Positions 1 through 8,047 of a DNA stretch of 36,558 bases are shown piece by piece. The translations under genes were made by a program, and so were the position numbers. Each line of letters begins with the position of its first letter. Position 1 is the stretch's first letter. The notes beneath the pieces are model-generated. The model was not told the DNA's origin. It ran no database searches and saw nothing but the letters and a program-made list of their open reading frames with translations. This DNA is from Planctomycetota bacterium (lineage in GTDB: Bacteria > Planctomycetota > Phycisphaerae > Phycisphaerales > Phycisphaeraceae), in the NCBI GenBank assembly GCA_024279275.1, contig JAJRRS010000067.1, positions 1 to 36,558 of the forward strand. The letters run 5' to 3'.

Positions 1-2
1 CC

Positions 3-701
3 GCCTCCGTCGGCATCGCCAACCCCATCACCGACTGGCTCAGCACATGGAACCTCACCCCACAGCTCGATCGGCTTATCCTCGAAGAGGTCCAACAAGA
101 CAACCGACGCACCGCCACCGCCGCACAGTTCCTGGTCAACACCTGGCCCCAAAGCCTCCCCATCACCACCGCGCTCAACGGCATGCAGGCCAACTTCCGC
201 GTTGCAAGCCCGATCCTTTTCAGCCAGTCTGACAACACCACACACCACCCGCTGGTCCAACTCAAAGGCAATCGAATATGGGCGCACAGCGATCTGTCTT
301 CTCCCGAAGCTGTCCAAAACGCCAAGTTCTCCGAACCCGACAGCGCCCCGTCATTCACGATCGCCATCGCGTCTGAACAGGGTGACAAACGCCTGGTCAC
401 AACTGCAGAATACTTCTGGCCAAGCGACCCCATCACCGGCTACGGCCTGCTCGGCCCAGGCACAGCCGAACTCACCGGCGCCGCCTTCCCCGCCAACAGT
501 GAACTCTTCGTCAACAGCGTGCTCTGGCTCGCCGGCTTGGAAGACCTCATCGCCGCCAGCCCACGATCCCAGGACGTGCCACGGATCAACCCGATGACCG
601 CCGACACGCAATGGTGGTATCAGACCGCCCTGCTCGCCGGGATGCCCGCAGCCGTCGCCTTGCTGGGGTTAAGTGTCTGGTGGGTCCGACGACGCGCGTG
701 A
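3..701 (+). CDS. GldG-like ABC transporter auxiliary protein, C-terminal part (5' end outside window)
   Basis: The reading frame is open from base 3 with no start in the window, so only about the last 232 residues are present. The end resembles GldG/ABC_transp_aux proteins: an 'NSVLWLAGLEDLI' segment, then a Pro/Arg-rich stretch, one membrane helix (LLAGMPAAVALLGLSVWWV) and a basic RRRA tail that would lie in the cytoplasm. Family members work beside ABC-2 permeases, in gliding motility or unknown export, with most of the protein outside the membrane. The DUF4340 gene that follows is the usual neighbour of this family in planctomycetes, which supports the call. The substrate cannot be inferred. 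The ATPase and permease genes would be expected upstream, outside the window. An inverted repeat separates this gene from the next. Confidence 0.75.
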   Translation, partial: ASVGIANPITDWLSTWNLTPQLDRLILEEVQQDNRRTATAAQFLVNTWPQSLPITTALNGMQANFRVASPILFSQSDNTTHHPLVQLKGNRIWAHSDLSSPEAVQNAKFSEPDSAPSFTIAIASEQGDKRLVTTAEYFWPSDPITGYGLLGPGTAELTGAAFPANSELFVNSVLWLAGLEDLIAASPRSQDVPRINPMTADTQWWYQTALLAGMPAAVALLGLSVWWVRRRA

Positions 702-732
702 TGACTGGCGAATTATCGTAGTGCGAACGAAT

Positions 733-832
733 TGAAACAATGATAAACGCTGATAAACGCTGATGAAGAGTGAACCCTTGCCGATCTGCTATTATTTCCT
801 ATCAGCGATCATCAGCGTTCATCACTGTTATC
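733..832. repeat. Imperfect inverted repeat, GATGAACGC-type, copy 1
   Basis: The left arm (733-765) carries two TGATAAACGC units followed by TGATGAAG. The right arm (798-832) carries ATCAGCGATC, ATCAGCGTTC and ATCACTGTT, which is its imperfect reverse complement. The pair could fold into a hairpin of about 30 bp. A second copy lies at 5343-5445. It occupies most of the 203-base gap between two co-directional genes. Confidence 0.7.
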
Positions 833-904
833 TTCTCTTGTTTTGATCTCATCTGTGTCTCATGTAGTTCGCCCCGTATCGGTTTCTAAACGAGTTAGTT
901 CACG

Positions 905-3154
905 ATGAATTACAAAACCACCCTCGCACTGGTCATCCTGCTCGCCATTGTCGGCGGGTATTTCTATTTCGTCGAGTACGGCAACACCACCGGATACCAG
1001 GCACACGAACAACAACGCGAGGCCCAATCCACCCCGGCCATCGGCGAAGCCGTCTTTACCGACGACGCACCGACCGCCGACACCATTGACCACATCGATA
1101 TCCAACGCGGCGACCGTGAGTTCATCGTTCAGAAACAGTCTGGCCAATGGTTTCAGACCCAGCCGGTCCGGTTCGCATTGGATAGTCAAATACCCGACAC
1201 CATCGCCCGACAGTTTGCCGAGCTGCGCTACGTCCAACGCATTGACCTCGATCCCCCCACCGATTCTCCAAGCTCCAAAAACGACGCCTCCGACACACCG
1301 ACCCTTGCCCAGATGGGTCTGGATAAACCCCGCGCCACCGTCACGATCGGCTCCGGTGACAAGACATGGACCCTCAAGCTAGGCAAACTCGCGATCAACG
1401 GCCAAGGCTATGTGCAGGTCCAGGGAGATGATGCCGTCTACGTCATCAACCCCGCACTCCACGGCGCGGTGCTCGATCAGCAGATCAACGACTGGCGCAG
1501 CAGATCACTAGGCACATTCACCGCCGCAAGCTCAGACAGCATCACACTCAACCAACTCGACACCGACCCCATCGACCTGCACAAAGTAGACGGCCGATGG
1601 CGGTTCGATTCCAAGGTGATTCAACGCACCAGTGATGAGGCGATCGATGACCTATTCGCATCCGTCAGCCGGGTATGGATCACCGACTTCATCGAAGACA
1701 ACCCCGAAAACCTGAGCATCTACGGCCTTGACCGCCCCCATCTGGAACTGATCATCCAGACCCCGCCGGCTGCTACATCTGATGGCACTTCCACGACAGA
1801 CACGATCACACGACGATTGAAGATCGGCCGAACCGACCTGGAAGGCAAATCCCGTTACGCCACATGGGCCACAGATGATGAGCCGACGCTCGTGGTCTTC
1901 ACGGTAGATATAGATACTGCCGAGGCTTTGACCCGCAGCATGGACGACATGCGTGACCCGCGTGTCGTCGTGGCGAAAACACAAGACGTCAGAGAATTGA
2001 CGGTCAGCCAGGCCGACACCGTAACCCTTCACATCTTACGCGACCCTCAATCCGGCTACCGCTTCGGCGAACCACAGCCCGGCTTCGACATCGACTACAG
2101 CACCACCCACGCACTGGTCAAACAGTTATGCGAGCTTGAAACTACAACCTACACCAACCAGTTAAGTGATCTTGGCGACCCGATCGCCCAGGTCCAACTC
2201 GCCACCGCGACCGGCACCGGCGAGATCCACTTCTCGATCTACCGAACCGAGAACAGCCACACCTTCGTCACCCAGGGAGAAGGCGTCGGCTATGTAGTCA
2301 AGACAGCAGAACGCAGCTTCGGGCGTAATCCAATTGGTCTTGTTGAACGGCTACTAGGCCAACCGCTTGGCCTGCGTAATCGCACGATCTTGGATGTCAC
2401 ACCTGATGAAATCAATCGCATAACACTGCACCGACCAGACGGTGTTACCTACGAATTCATCCAGCCCGATACCGAATCAGCCTGGACACTTACCGGCCAC
2501 GAGCAGTATGAGGACGCCACGTTCTCCAGCCTCCTTGTCGCATTAAATCCGTTACGGGCCGAAGAATGGGTCCCGAGCTACGGCCCTCCCGGGGCTGGGG
2601 TCGTGGAGTTGGTGCTTGATCTCACGGGACACCCACAGCAAACTATTACCATTCATCAACCCACAGGATTGGCGGCCTCAAAGGAACTAGACACGGCGTT
2701 CACACTGCCACAACGTGCCCTTGATCTACTCTATGCCGAGTACCGCCACCGGACACTACTGTCGATGTCTGTCGCAGAGATCGCCTCGGTCAAAATCGCC
2801 AGCGATTCAACCGACATCACACTATCTCTTGACGGCCAGCGATTCGTCAGTGACCACGGCGAAGTGGATCAGTCATTGGCCGCCGGTGTGTTTGACACAT
2901 TGGCCGGGCTGCGTGTGCAACGCTACGTCGCGCCGCTAAACCTGCATCAACAAGATATCGACTTTACGGTCGAATTGACCACGACGGATGGCAACACACA
3001 GACGCTGAGCGTGGTCAAAGCCCAAGGAGAGAGCGTAACCGCCACCATCGACCCGGTTAAGGGTGAAAGCTATACCGAATGGTTCACACTAAGCCGGGCC
3101 GACGCGGACCGTCTGCGTGCACCGCTCACGGATGCCGAGGCCCTGATCAAATAG
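905..3154 (+). CDS. DUF4340 domain protein, membrane-anchored
   Basis: This 749-residue protein starts with a short N-terminus and a single helix (ALVILLAIVGGYFYFVEYG, about residues 8-26), so it is probably anchored in the inner membrane with a large outer domain. The body has several repeated segments of the DUF4340 kind, for example 'QMGLDKPRATVTIGSGDKTWTLKLG' split around residues 137-160 and 'SIYGLDRPHLELII' near 267, where 'GLD.P' marks each module. DUF4340 proteins are usually encoded directly after the GldG-like component of an ABC system, as here, and probably belong to the same envelope complex; their biochemical role is unknown. The ATG at 905 gives a clean signal-anchor, though no strong Shine-Dalgarno precedes it. 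The stop lies 3 bp from the convergent purF stop, with no terminator between them. Confidence 0.8.
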   Translation: MNYKTTLALVILLAIVGGYFYFVEYGNTTGYQAHEQQREAQSTPAIGEAVFTDDAPTADTIDHIDIQRGDREFIVQKQSGQWFQTQPVRFALDSQIPDTIARQFAELRYVQRIDLDPPTDSPSSKNDASDTPTLAQMGLDKPRATVTIGSGDKTWTLKLGKLAINGQGYVQVQGDDAVYVINPALHGAVLDQQINDWRSRSLGTFTAASSDSITLNQLDTDPIDLHKVDGRWRFDSKVIQRTSDEAIDDLFASVSRVWITDFIEDNPENLSIYGLDRPHLELIIQTPPAATSDGTSTTDTITRRLKIGRTDLEGKSRYATWATDDEPTLVVFTVDIDTAEALTRSMDDMRDPRVVVAKTQDVRELTVSQADTVTLHILRDPQSGYRFGEPQPGFDIDYSTTHALVKQLCELETTTYTNQLSDLGDPIAQVQLATATGTGEIHFSIYRTENSHTFVTQGEGVGYVVKTAERSFGRNPIGLVERLLGQPLGLRNRTILDVTPDEINRITLHRPDGVTYEFIQPDTESAWTLTGHEQYEDATFSSLLVALNPLRAEEWVPSYGPPGAGVVELVLDLTGHPQQTITIHQPTGLAASKELDTAFTLPQRALDLLYAEYRHRTLLSMSVAEIASVKIASDSTDITLSLDGQRFVSDHGEVDQSLAAGVFDTLAGLRVQRYVAPLNLHQQDIDFTVELTTTDGNTQTLSVVKAQGESVTATIDPVKGESYTEWFTLSRADADRLRAPLTDAEALIK

Positions 3155-3157
3155 TTT

Positions 3158-4579
3158 TCACTTGTCCGTCGAGAACATCCGCAACTGATGCCGTTCCAGG
3201 TCGAGTTTGTTGACCGGGTGTTCGACGTCGATGGGGTATCGCCCGGACCAGCAGGCGGTGCAGTAGTTTTCTTTGGGCAGGCTCACGCAGGAAAGCATGC
3301 CTTCCAGTGACAGGAACGCCAGCGAATCGACCCCCAGGAACTCGGCGATCTCCTCGACGCTCTTGTTGCTTGCGATCAGGTCTTTCGCATCGGGGAAGTC
3401 CACCCCGAAGTAGCAGCCGTGGCGGATCGGCGGGCAACTGATACGTAGATGAATCTCTTTAGCCCCGGCCCGTCTAAGCTGGGCCATCTTGTACCGGGTC
3501 GTCGTGCCACGGACGATCGAGTCATCCACAACGATCAGGCGATGGCCTTTGACGATCTCGCCGACCACATTGAGCTTCAGCCGGACCGCGACCTCGCGTT
3601 GGGCCTGGCTGGGTTTGATGAACGTCCTGCCGACGTAGCGGTTGGGGACGATCCCCTCTTTGTAAGGCAGGCCGCTTGCCCGTGCGTAGCCCATCGACGA
3701 GCTTCGGCCGGAGTCGGGCATGGGGATCACGCAATCCGCATCGACCGGTGATTCTTCTGCCAGTTTTTCGCCAAGCCTTTCACGCACGACCTGCACCGTG
3801 TCGCCAAACAGGATCGACGAGGGGTTGGCGAAGTAAACATGCTCAAAGATGCAGTGCGCCGACTGCTGCGGCTCAGCAAACATACGGCTCTGAACCCCCT
3901 TGTCCGACAATGTCACGATCTCACCCGGCTTCACCTCACGCACATACGTCGCACCGATCGCGTCCAGCGCCACCGTCTCGCTTGCCACACAAGGCGCACC
4001 CGCCTCGGTCTTGCCCAGCACCAACGGACGCCAGCCCCAGGGGTCGCGTGCAGCCTCGATACGGTCGTCGAATAAAAACACCAGCGAGTACGCCCCCTGA
4101 AGATGCGGCAGCACCTCCGCCAAGGGGTCTTCCTTCGCCAGGTGATGCGACGCCAGCAGGACCAGAATCACCTCGGTGTCGGTCGAGGTCTGAAACATAT
4201 GCCCGCGTGATTCGTATTCACGTCTAAGTAGTTCAGCGTTGACCAGGTTGCCGTTGTGCGCCAGCGCCACCTGTCCGCCGACGTATTCACGCAATAACGG
4301 CTGGGCGTTACACGATCGGCTGGCCCCGGTGGTCGAATAGCGATTGTGCCCGATCCCCGCGTTCCCCGTCAGCCGTGCAAGCATCTGGTCATCAAACACC
4401 TCGGCGACCAGCCCCATCCCCGTGTGTGCGTTGAGTTGGCCTTCATCGACCACAGCTATCCCCGCCGACTCCTGCCCGCGGTGCTGCTGAGCGAAGAGGG
4501 CGGTATAGCATTTATGCGCGGTATCGGGGTCGTCCCAGATCCCGAAGACGCCACACTTGTGTTTGGTCTGGTCATCCAT
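3158..4579 (-). CDS. purF: Amidophosphoribosyltransferase (glutamine PRPP amidotransferase)
   Basis: This enzyme makes the first committed step of purine synthesis: PRPP plus glutamine gives 5-phosphoribosylamine. The 473-residue length fits the family. An eight-residue propeptide (MDDQTKHK) precedes Cys9, the expected Ntn glutaminase nucleophile after cleavage, followed by GVFGIW. The phosphoribosyltransferase domain has the PRPP loop VVDDSIVRGTT near residue 350. Cys residues in CIFEHVYF, ISCPPI and NYCTACWSG match the four ligands of the oxygen-sensitive [4Fe-4S] cluster of the Bacillus-type enzyme. No other pur gene is adjacent. No clear Shine-Dalgarno lies before the ATG. The gene converges on the DUF4340 gene. 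Confidence 0.96.
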   Translation of the reverse strand: MDDQTKHKCGVFGIWDDPDTAHKCYTALFAQQHRGQESAGIAVVDEGQLNAHTGMGLVAEVFDDQMLARLTGNAGIGHNRYSTTGASRSCNAQPLLREYVGGQVALAHNGNLVNAELLRREYESRGHMFQTSTDTEVILVLLASHHLAKEDPLAEVLPHLQGAYSLVFLFDDRIEAARDPWGWRPLVLGKTEAGAPCVASETVALDAIGATYVREVKPGEIVTLSDKGVQSRMFAEPQQSAHCIFEHVYFANPSSILFGDTVQVVRERLGEKLAEESPVDADCVIPMPDSGRSSSMGYARASGLPYKEGIVPNRYVGRTFIKPSQAQREVAVRLKLNVVGEIVKGHRLIVVDDSIVRGTTTRYKMAQLRRAGAKEIHLRISCPPIRHGCYFGVDFPDAKDLIASNKSVEEIAEFLGVDSLAFLSLEGMLSCVSLPKENYCTACWSGRYPIDVEHPVNKLDLERHQLRMFSTDK

Positions 4580-4663
4580 AAAGGAACTGGCTCGGTGGCC
4601 GAAGACCAGACACTAGCGGGGAGAATACCCACGGTCAAGATTTGAAGATTGCACCGTGACCCA

Positions 4664-5275
4664 TCAAGGATCGATCAGCATTTTCCCGTTGATGATTTTC
4701 CCGCCGAAGGTGTAACGCCTGTCGTCCTGCGCCTGGGTGACAGCCAGGGTCCAGGTGCCAATTGCATTGTCAGACAGCGTAAATCGACCGATTCGCCCCC
4801 ACCCGACGTCGTCCTGTGAATGGTTGTACCAGCATAGGTCCATGCGTTCGCTGTCCATCCACAAAGACTTCCCCCCAAGGTCTTGCTCGCCGCCGCCCGC
4901 AACCAGCACCGCGTTGCCAAACGCTTCGGGACCGGTCGCCGACGCCGTCGGCGGAAGGTTCAAGTCAGCACCCCCGGAATCTTCCCCCGACGTGTCCTGA
5001 GAATCTCCTACAACCTCGCCGCTTGGCGTACCAGGTGTGATGGGGTCTTCGGCGATGTAGTAATCCTGCACCATCGAGCCGTTGTCCAACTCGATCACGA
5101 TCGACGCAGCGGTCCAGTCGCTGGTCGTCTTGACGTTCAGTATCTGTGCGACACTCGGCATCGATGCGTTGCTCTCAGCCTGCTCAAACGCGATCTCCAC
5201 CTGCGCCTGGCTCGCCCCAGCAAACAACAGCCCCACACACACAGCCGCGATCTTCATGGTTCTCGTTGATGTCAT
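4664..5275 (-). CDS. Secreted protein of unknown function
   Basis: I do not recognise a family. Starting at the ATG at 5275, preceded by AGGGGA at good spacing, the product is about 203 residues with a signal peptide (MKIAAVCVGLLFAGASQAQ) probably cut after ASQA. An in-frame extension to 5326 is possible but would bury the signal peptide. The mature part is acidic and Gly/Ser-rich, with many Asp and Asn residues. It has no PEP-CTERM tail, lipobox or second membrane helix, so it is probably periplasmic or released. Phrases such as 'WTAASIVIELDNGSMVQDYY' recall planctomycete proteins predicted from PEP-CTERM neighbourhoods, but this is weak evidence. It lies between purF and a PEP-CTERM gene on the same strand. 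Confidence 0.75.
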   Translation of the reverse strand: MTSTRTMKIAAVCVGLLFAGASQAQVEIAFEQAESNASMPSVAQILNVKTTSDWTAASIVIELDNGSMVQDYYIAEDPITPGTPSGEVVGDSQDTSGEDSGGADLNLPPTASATGPEAFGNAVLVAGGGEQDLGGKSLWMDSERMDLCWYNHSQDDVGWGRIGRFTLSDNAIGTWTLAVTQAQDDRRYTFGGKIINGKMLIDP

Positions 5276-5300
5276 CGTCTTCCCCTTTCTATAGTTAGGA

Positions 5301-5485
5301 TTCACCACAAAGTTCACCGGGGGCACAGAGGAATCAAACGGCTTGAAACAGTGATGAACGCAGATGAACGCGGATAAGGCCGATCACTGAGTCCGTGATT
5401 TATCTGTTCTTCCTATCACCGTTCATCAGCGTTCATCCCTGTTCCTTTTGCCCTCTCTGTGCCTCTGTGTTCTCTGTGGTGAAAC
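5301..5485. repeat. Nested double inverted repeat between genes
   Basis: The outer arms are TTCACCACAAAG...GGGCACAGAG (5301-5330) and CTCTCTGTGCCTCTGTG...CTGTGGTGAA (about 5451-5485), which are imperfect reverse complements. Inside them lie GATGAACGC-type arms at 5343-5378 and 5410-5445, the same family as the repeat at 733-832. The whole gap can fold as two stacked hairpins. From memory, 'accacagagaacacagaggcacagag'-like words recur between genes in planctomycetes and other environmental genomes; I cannot verify that here. Confidence 0.7.
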
Positions 5486-5522
5486 TTCCTGATTGTTGCC
5501 TGTTGTCTGATGACTTCACGGT

Positions 5523-6773
5523 TCATCGTCGTCGGCGGAGTAGTGCCGGCACTCCCAACGCAATCACAACCAACGTCCCCGGCTCGGGGAGCGTGGCGAT
5601 AAAGGCTTCGGTGTCGCCGTTAGGATTCGTCCCCCAGCCAACGATGGTCAGGCCGTCGTCGGAGATGGCTGTTGCGCTATGGGGTATCCATCCGGTCATG
5701 TCCACACCAAGGTCTTCCAACACAACAATCAAAGACCGCGTGCCGTTTACGTTATCCCACAGGAACGCTTCGAGTTCGTTACTACCAGAACGAGTCGTAA
5801 ACGTCTCGCCTACAATAATCGAACCGTTCCCAGACACCGCATGTGGTCGGGTTTCACCAATACCCTGCGGTGGATGCGGAAGTAGAATCATCCCACTAGA
5901 TTCCGTCCAGAGGAATGGGTCTGCGGTACCAGTGCCATCCCAGGTATGACCAACAGTGACAACTCCGTCGGAAGAAACTCCTGCCGCCGTCACCGTCAAT
6001 CCCGGGGCCGGGCTACCCAAATCAACCATCCCACCAGACTGCGTCCATCGAAATGCTCTGCCTACGGGTGTTTCTGTAATATCACCCGGCAAAACAATTG
6101 TGGCGTTACCGACAACGATCGTGCCATCTGCCGACACACCCGTAGCTTCACTTTCGAAAGGCCCACTGGGCAGGTCGCCCAAGCCGATTATGCCGCCAGA
6201 AGAAGTCCAGATGAATGCCTCGGTGTCTGTGGAGAACGGGCCGACAATGCTCTTGCCGACGACCACAGAACCATCAGCAGACATAGCGCTGGCCTGACTG
6301 CTGAATATCCCTCCAGACAAATCGCCTAAACCAATAATTCCATCTGCAGTACTCCATCGGAACGCCTCGGAACCTGATGTTGATGTGCCGGTACCGGCGA
6401 AAACTAAATTGTCTGCCGAAACAGCGATTGGTGAGCCGTCAGTAAAATTACCTACAGGGAAAATGCTCTGCACCGTGAGGCCGTCAATCTGAGTCCAAAT
6501 AAATGCGCTGCTTCCGGAGGCCGGTTTCCCGGAGCCTAGAACAATCGAGCCATCCGGTGATACCGCCCTTGCGTCACTGTTGAAAGTCCCACCTGGTAGG
6601 TCACCCAAGCCTTGAAAACTCGCAACGGCTCGTGCGTCATTGACGAAAGCCCCGCACAAATATGAAACTACCAAGCACAATAGCAGTATCCGAAAATGTG
6701 TTTCGTTGTTTACTTTCAGACTCACCTTACCTTGCATCAAGGTGGTTTCCAGATTGTTATTGCTATTACTCAT
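5523..6773 (-). CDS. HAF-repeat protein with PEP-CTERM sorting signal
   Basis: The product is about 416 residues: an N-terminal signal helix (ILLLCLVVSYLCGAFV), then at least six repeats of about 50 residues of the form 'GLGDL.GG.F.S.A..VS.DGS.VVG......EAF.WT..GG', typical of the HAF extracellular repeat family, and a C-terminal LPEPGTLVVIALGVPALLRRRR. That tail is a PEP-CTERM signal: the PEP motif, one helix and an Arg cluster, recognised by exosortase for export and anchoring or release. The ATG at 6773 is chosen because GGGGAGG lies about 8 bases upstream; a TTG at 6794 is less likely. The start is 1 base after the stop of the dockerin ORF, suggesting coupled translation. The surface role is unknown and no exosortase gene is in the window. 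Confidence 0.88.
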   Translation of the reverse strand: MSNSNNNLETTLMQGKVSLKVNNETHFRILLLCLVVSYLCGAFVNDARAVASFQGLGDLPGGTFNSDARAVSPDGSIVLGSGKPASGSSAFIWTQIDGLTVQSIFPVGNFTDGSPIAVSADNLVFAGTGTSTSGSEAFRWSTADGIIGLGDLSGGIFSSQASAMSADGSVVVGKSIVGPFSTDTEAFIWTSSGGIIGLGDLPSGPFESEATGVSADGTIVVGNATIVLPGDITETPVGRAFRWTQSGGMVDLGSPAPGLTVTAAGVSSDGVVTVGHTWDGTGTADPFLWTESSGMILLPHPPQGIGETRPHAVSGNGSIIVGETFTTRSGSNELEAFLWDNVNGTRSLIVVLEDLGVDMTGWIPHSATAISDDGLTIVGWGTNPNGDTEAFIATLPEPGTLVVIALGVPALLRRRR

Positions 6774-6774
6774 C

Positions 6775-7035
6775 TTATCGCCCTCCCCTACCAATCACGG
6801 CCCGGTGTTTGGGCGCATCGTGGCCCAGGACGATGTTCAGGTCTTCGATGCCGACACTCCCGTCGCCGGTGATGTCGCCCTTGGTCCAGTCTCCCGGGTC
6901 GCAGGTGACGTTCCAGTTGCCCAGGATACGGTTGAGGTCGTCGATGCCGACAAAGCCGTCCGGTTCACCTGAAGTGCTACCCACATCGGTGATATCACCG
7001 GGCACGGCCCGCGCTCCAGATTGGGCAATCAACAT
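6775..7035 (-). pseudogene. Dockerin-type repeat fragment with broken signal peptide
   Basis: The 86-residue ORF is almost only a pair of dockerin-like calcium-binding loops: GDITDV...DGFVGIDDLNRILGNWN and GDITGDGSVGIEDLNIVLG. In planctomycetes such pairs usually end large surface proteins. Reading upstream of the ATG at 7035 in the same frame gives a convincing signal peptide (LWAVFACLLVMLIAQSGARA), but it runs into a tandem repeat and reaches a stop near 7111 without an ATG, GTG or TTG start. Either a CTG near 7065 is used or the 5' end was lost. The ORF ends TAA-G-ATG into the HAF gene. I call it a probable remnant; a tiny secreted dockerin protein is the alternative. Confidence 0.5.
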
Positions 7036-7063
7036 GACTAACAGGCAGGCAAAAACCGCCCAC

Positions 7064-7101
7064 AGGATGCAGGATGCAGGATGCTGGATGCTGGATGCTG
7101 G
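7064..7101. repeat. Heptanucleotide tandem repeat (AGGATGC/TGGATGC)
   Basis: Five consecutive 7-base units run AGGATGC three times, then TGGATGC twice, with a partial sixth. Because 7 is not a multiple of 3, gain or loss of a unit shifts the frame. The array sits exactly where the dockerin ORF would need its start codon and signal-peptide N-terminus. Confidence 0.85.
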
Positions 7102-7322
7102 TGATCCGATTCATGATGTCATACTCCGGAAGGCAGATGGGTTGCCCGGCCCCCCCCGGCTACGGCCTCGACCGATCTGGCGGGCCGGCCGGGGGATCGA
7201 CCTCGCTTAATCGACTATACGACGGATAGCTGGGATGTCAAGATAATTTTGCGTGTTTTTGGGCCGACCCGCGCCGAGGTTATGGGCAGGCTGGATTCGC
7301 AAACGAAACTGTCAAACAGATG

Positions 7323-7405
7323 TGGCCACGACAAGGCACAAAACACACAAAATCGCCAACGGATCGGCGAACTTTTGTGTGGTGTTGCTTGTGCTTTTTA
7401 GTGGC
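7323..7405. repeat. Inverted repeat, GGCACAAAA-type, copy 1
   Basis: The left arm (about 7324-7352) reads GGCCACGACAAGGCACAAAA then CACACAAAA. The right arm (7373-7405) reads TTTTGTGTGG...GTGCTTTTTAGTGGC, its imperfect reverse complement. The gap is about 20 bases. A second copy is at 9241-9362. It lies downstream of the minus-strand TSCPD gene. Confidence 0.7.
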
Positions 7406-7495
7406 TGAATCCCCAGTGCCGTCGCCAACATGAGTTGATGTTTCAGTTCGCGCATCAATAACACGACATCGCTCCCAGCAAACCGCTGAGCGGGG

Positions 7496-7912
7496 TCAGC
7501 GGGCTTCGGTGAGAAGTTCTGTCGCACCCGTGCGATCGTCAGCACCGGTTACATAATGCAGTTCCAGATATTGCGCGACGTAGTCGATGATACTCTTTGC
7601 TTCGGGGATGTCGGGGTTAGACGTGGTGCCCATCGGCTCGAAACGCATGCCCTTGAATCGTCGGCACGCCTCGTTCAACGGCAGCCCGTACTGGATCGCC
7701 AGCGAGAACGCCCGGCAGTACGCCTGGATCAACCCGGACAGGGTCGAGCCTTCCTTGGACATCTTGATGAATATCTCGCCGGGCATGCCCGACTCGAACA
7801 GGCCGACGGTCAGATAGCCCTCGTGGCCCATGATCTGAAACTTATGCGTGACCGAATCGCGGACCGGGGTAAGTGTTTGTCGGCTGGCTACCATGCGTTT
7901 GGACCCTGTCAT
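7496..7912 (-). CDS. Stand-alone TSCPD domain of class II ribonucleotide reductase
   Basis: The roughly 138-residue product matches the C-terminal TSCPD region of B12-dependent ribonucleotide reductase (NrdJ): 'SVTHKFQIMGHEGYLTVGLFE', 'PGEIFIKMSKEGSTLSGL', 'AIQYGLPL', 'RRFKGMRFEPMG' and 'AKSIIDYVAQYL'. In most NrdJ this domain is fused to the catalytic barrel; split forms (NrdJa/NrdJb) are known. No catalytic reductase domain is encoded here, so the protein either partners an NrdJ elsewhere or works alone in an unknown role. I chose the ATG at 7912 because upstream in-frame codons give a Pro-rich stretch foreign to the family. Its C-terminus runs past the domain by about 20 residues. Neighbours do not point to nucleotide metabolism. 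Confidence 0.78.
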   Translation of the reverse strand: MTGSKRMVASRQTLTPVRDSVTHKFQIMGHEGYLTVGLFESGMPGEIFIKMSKEGSTLSGLIQAYCRAFSLAIQYGLPLNEACRRFKGMRFEPMGTTSNPDIPEAKSIIDYVAQYLELHYVTGADDRTGATELLTEAR

Positions 7913-8002
7913 AAGATTACAGACTTCCGAATACCCCCATCCGGGGGGCGGAGGCCGATTCATCGGCCGTCTCATCAACCGCCCCGCCGTGTATGATCGA
8001 CC

Positions 8003-8036
8003 GAGGAATCCAGAGGAATCCGGGGAATCCGGGGGC
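8003..8036 (+). repeat. GGAATCC tandem repeat in the mutY leader
   Basis: Three imperfect units (GAGGAATCCA, GAGGAATCCG, GGGAATCCGG) end in a GGGGGCGGAG run that probably also serves as the mutY ribosome binding site 8-12 bases before the ATG. The same CCGGATT core recurs at 20931, 22394, 29034, 31728 and 34326. Confidence 0.7.
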
Positions 8037-8047
8037 GGAGCCTTGAT

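Larger units (their letters stand above)
7036..7495. other. 460-base gap: repeats and a GC-rich hairpin, no gene seen
   Basis: This stretch lies between the TSCPD gene and the dockerin remnant. From low to high coordinate it holds a heptanucleotide tandem repeat (7064-7101), a GC-rich hairpin with arms CCCCCGGC (7153-7160) and GCCGGGGG (7188-7195), about 120 bases without visible structure, and a GGCACAAAA-type inverted repeat (7323-7405). No ORF with coding character is seen in either strand. Confidence 0.6.

Noticed and set aside
3676-4227. Plus-strand frame opposite purF
   Set aside because: Antisense to a certain gene; composition is Ser/Pro/Arg-rich and shows no motif.
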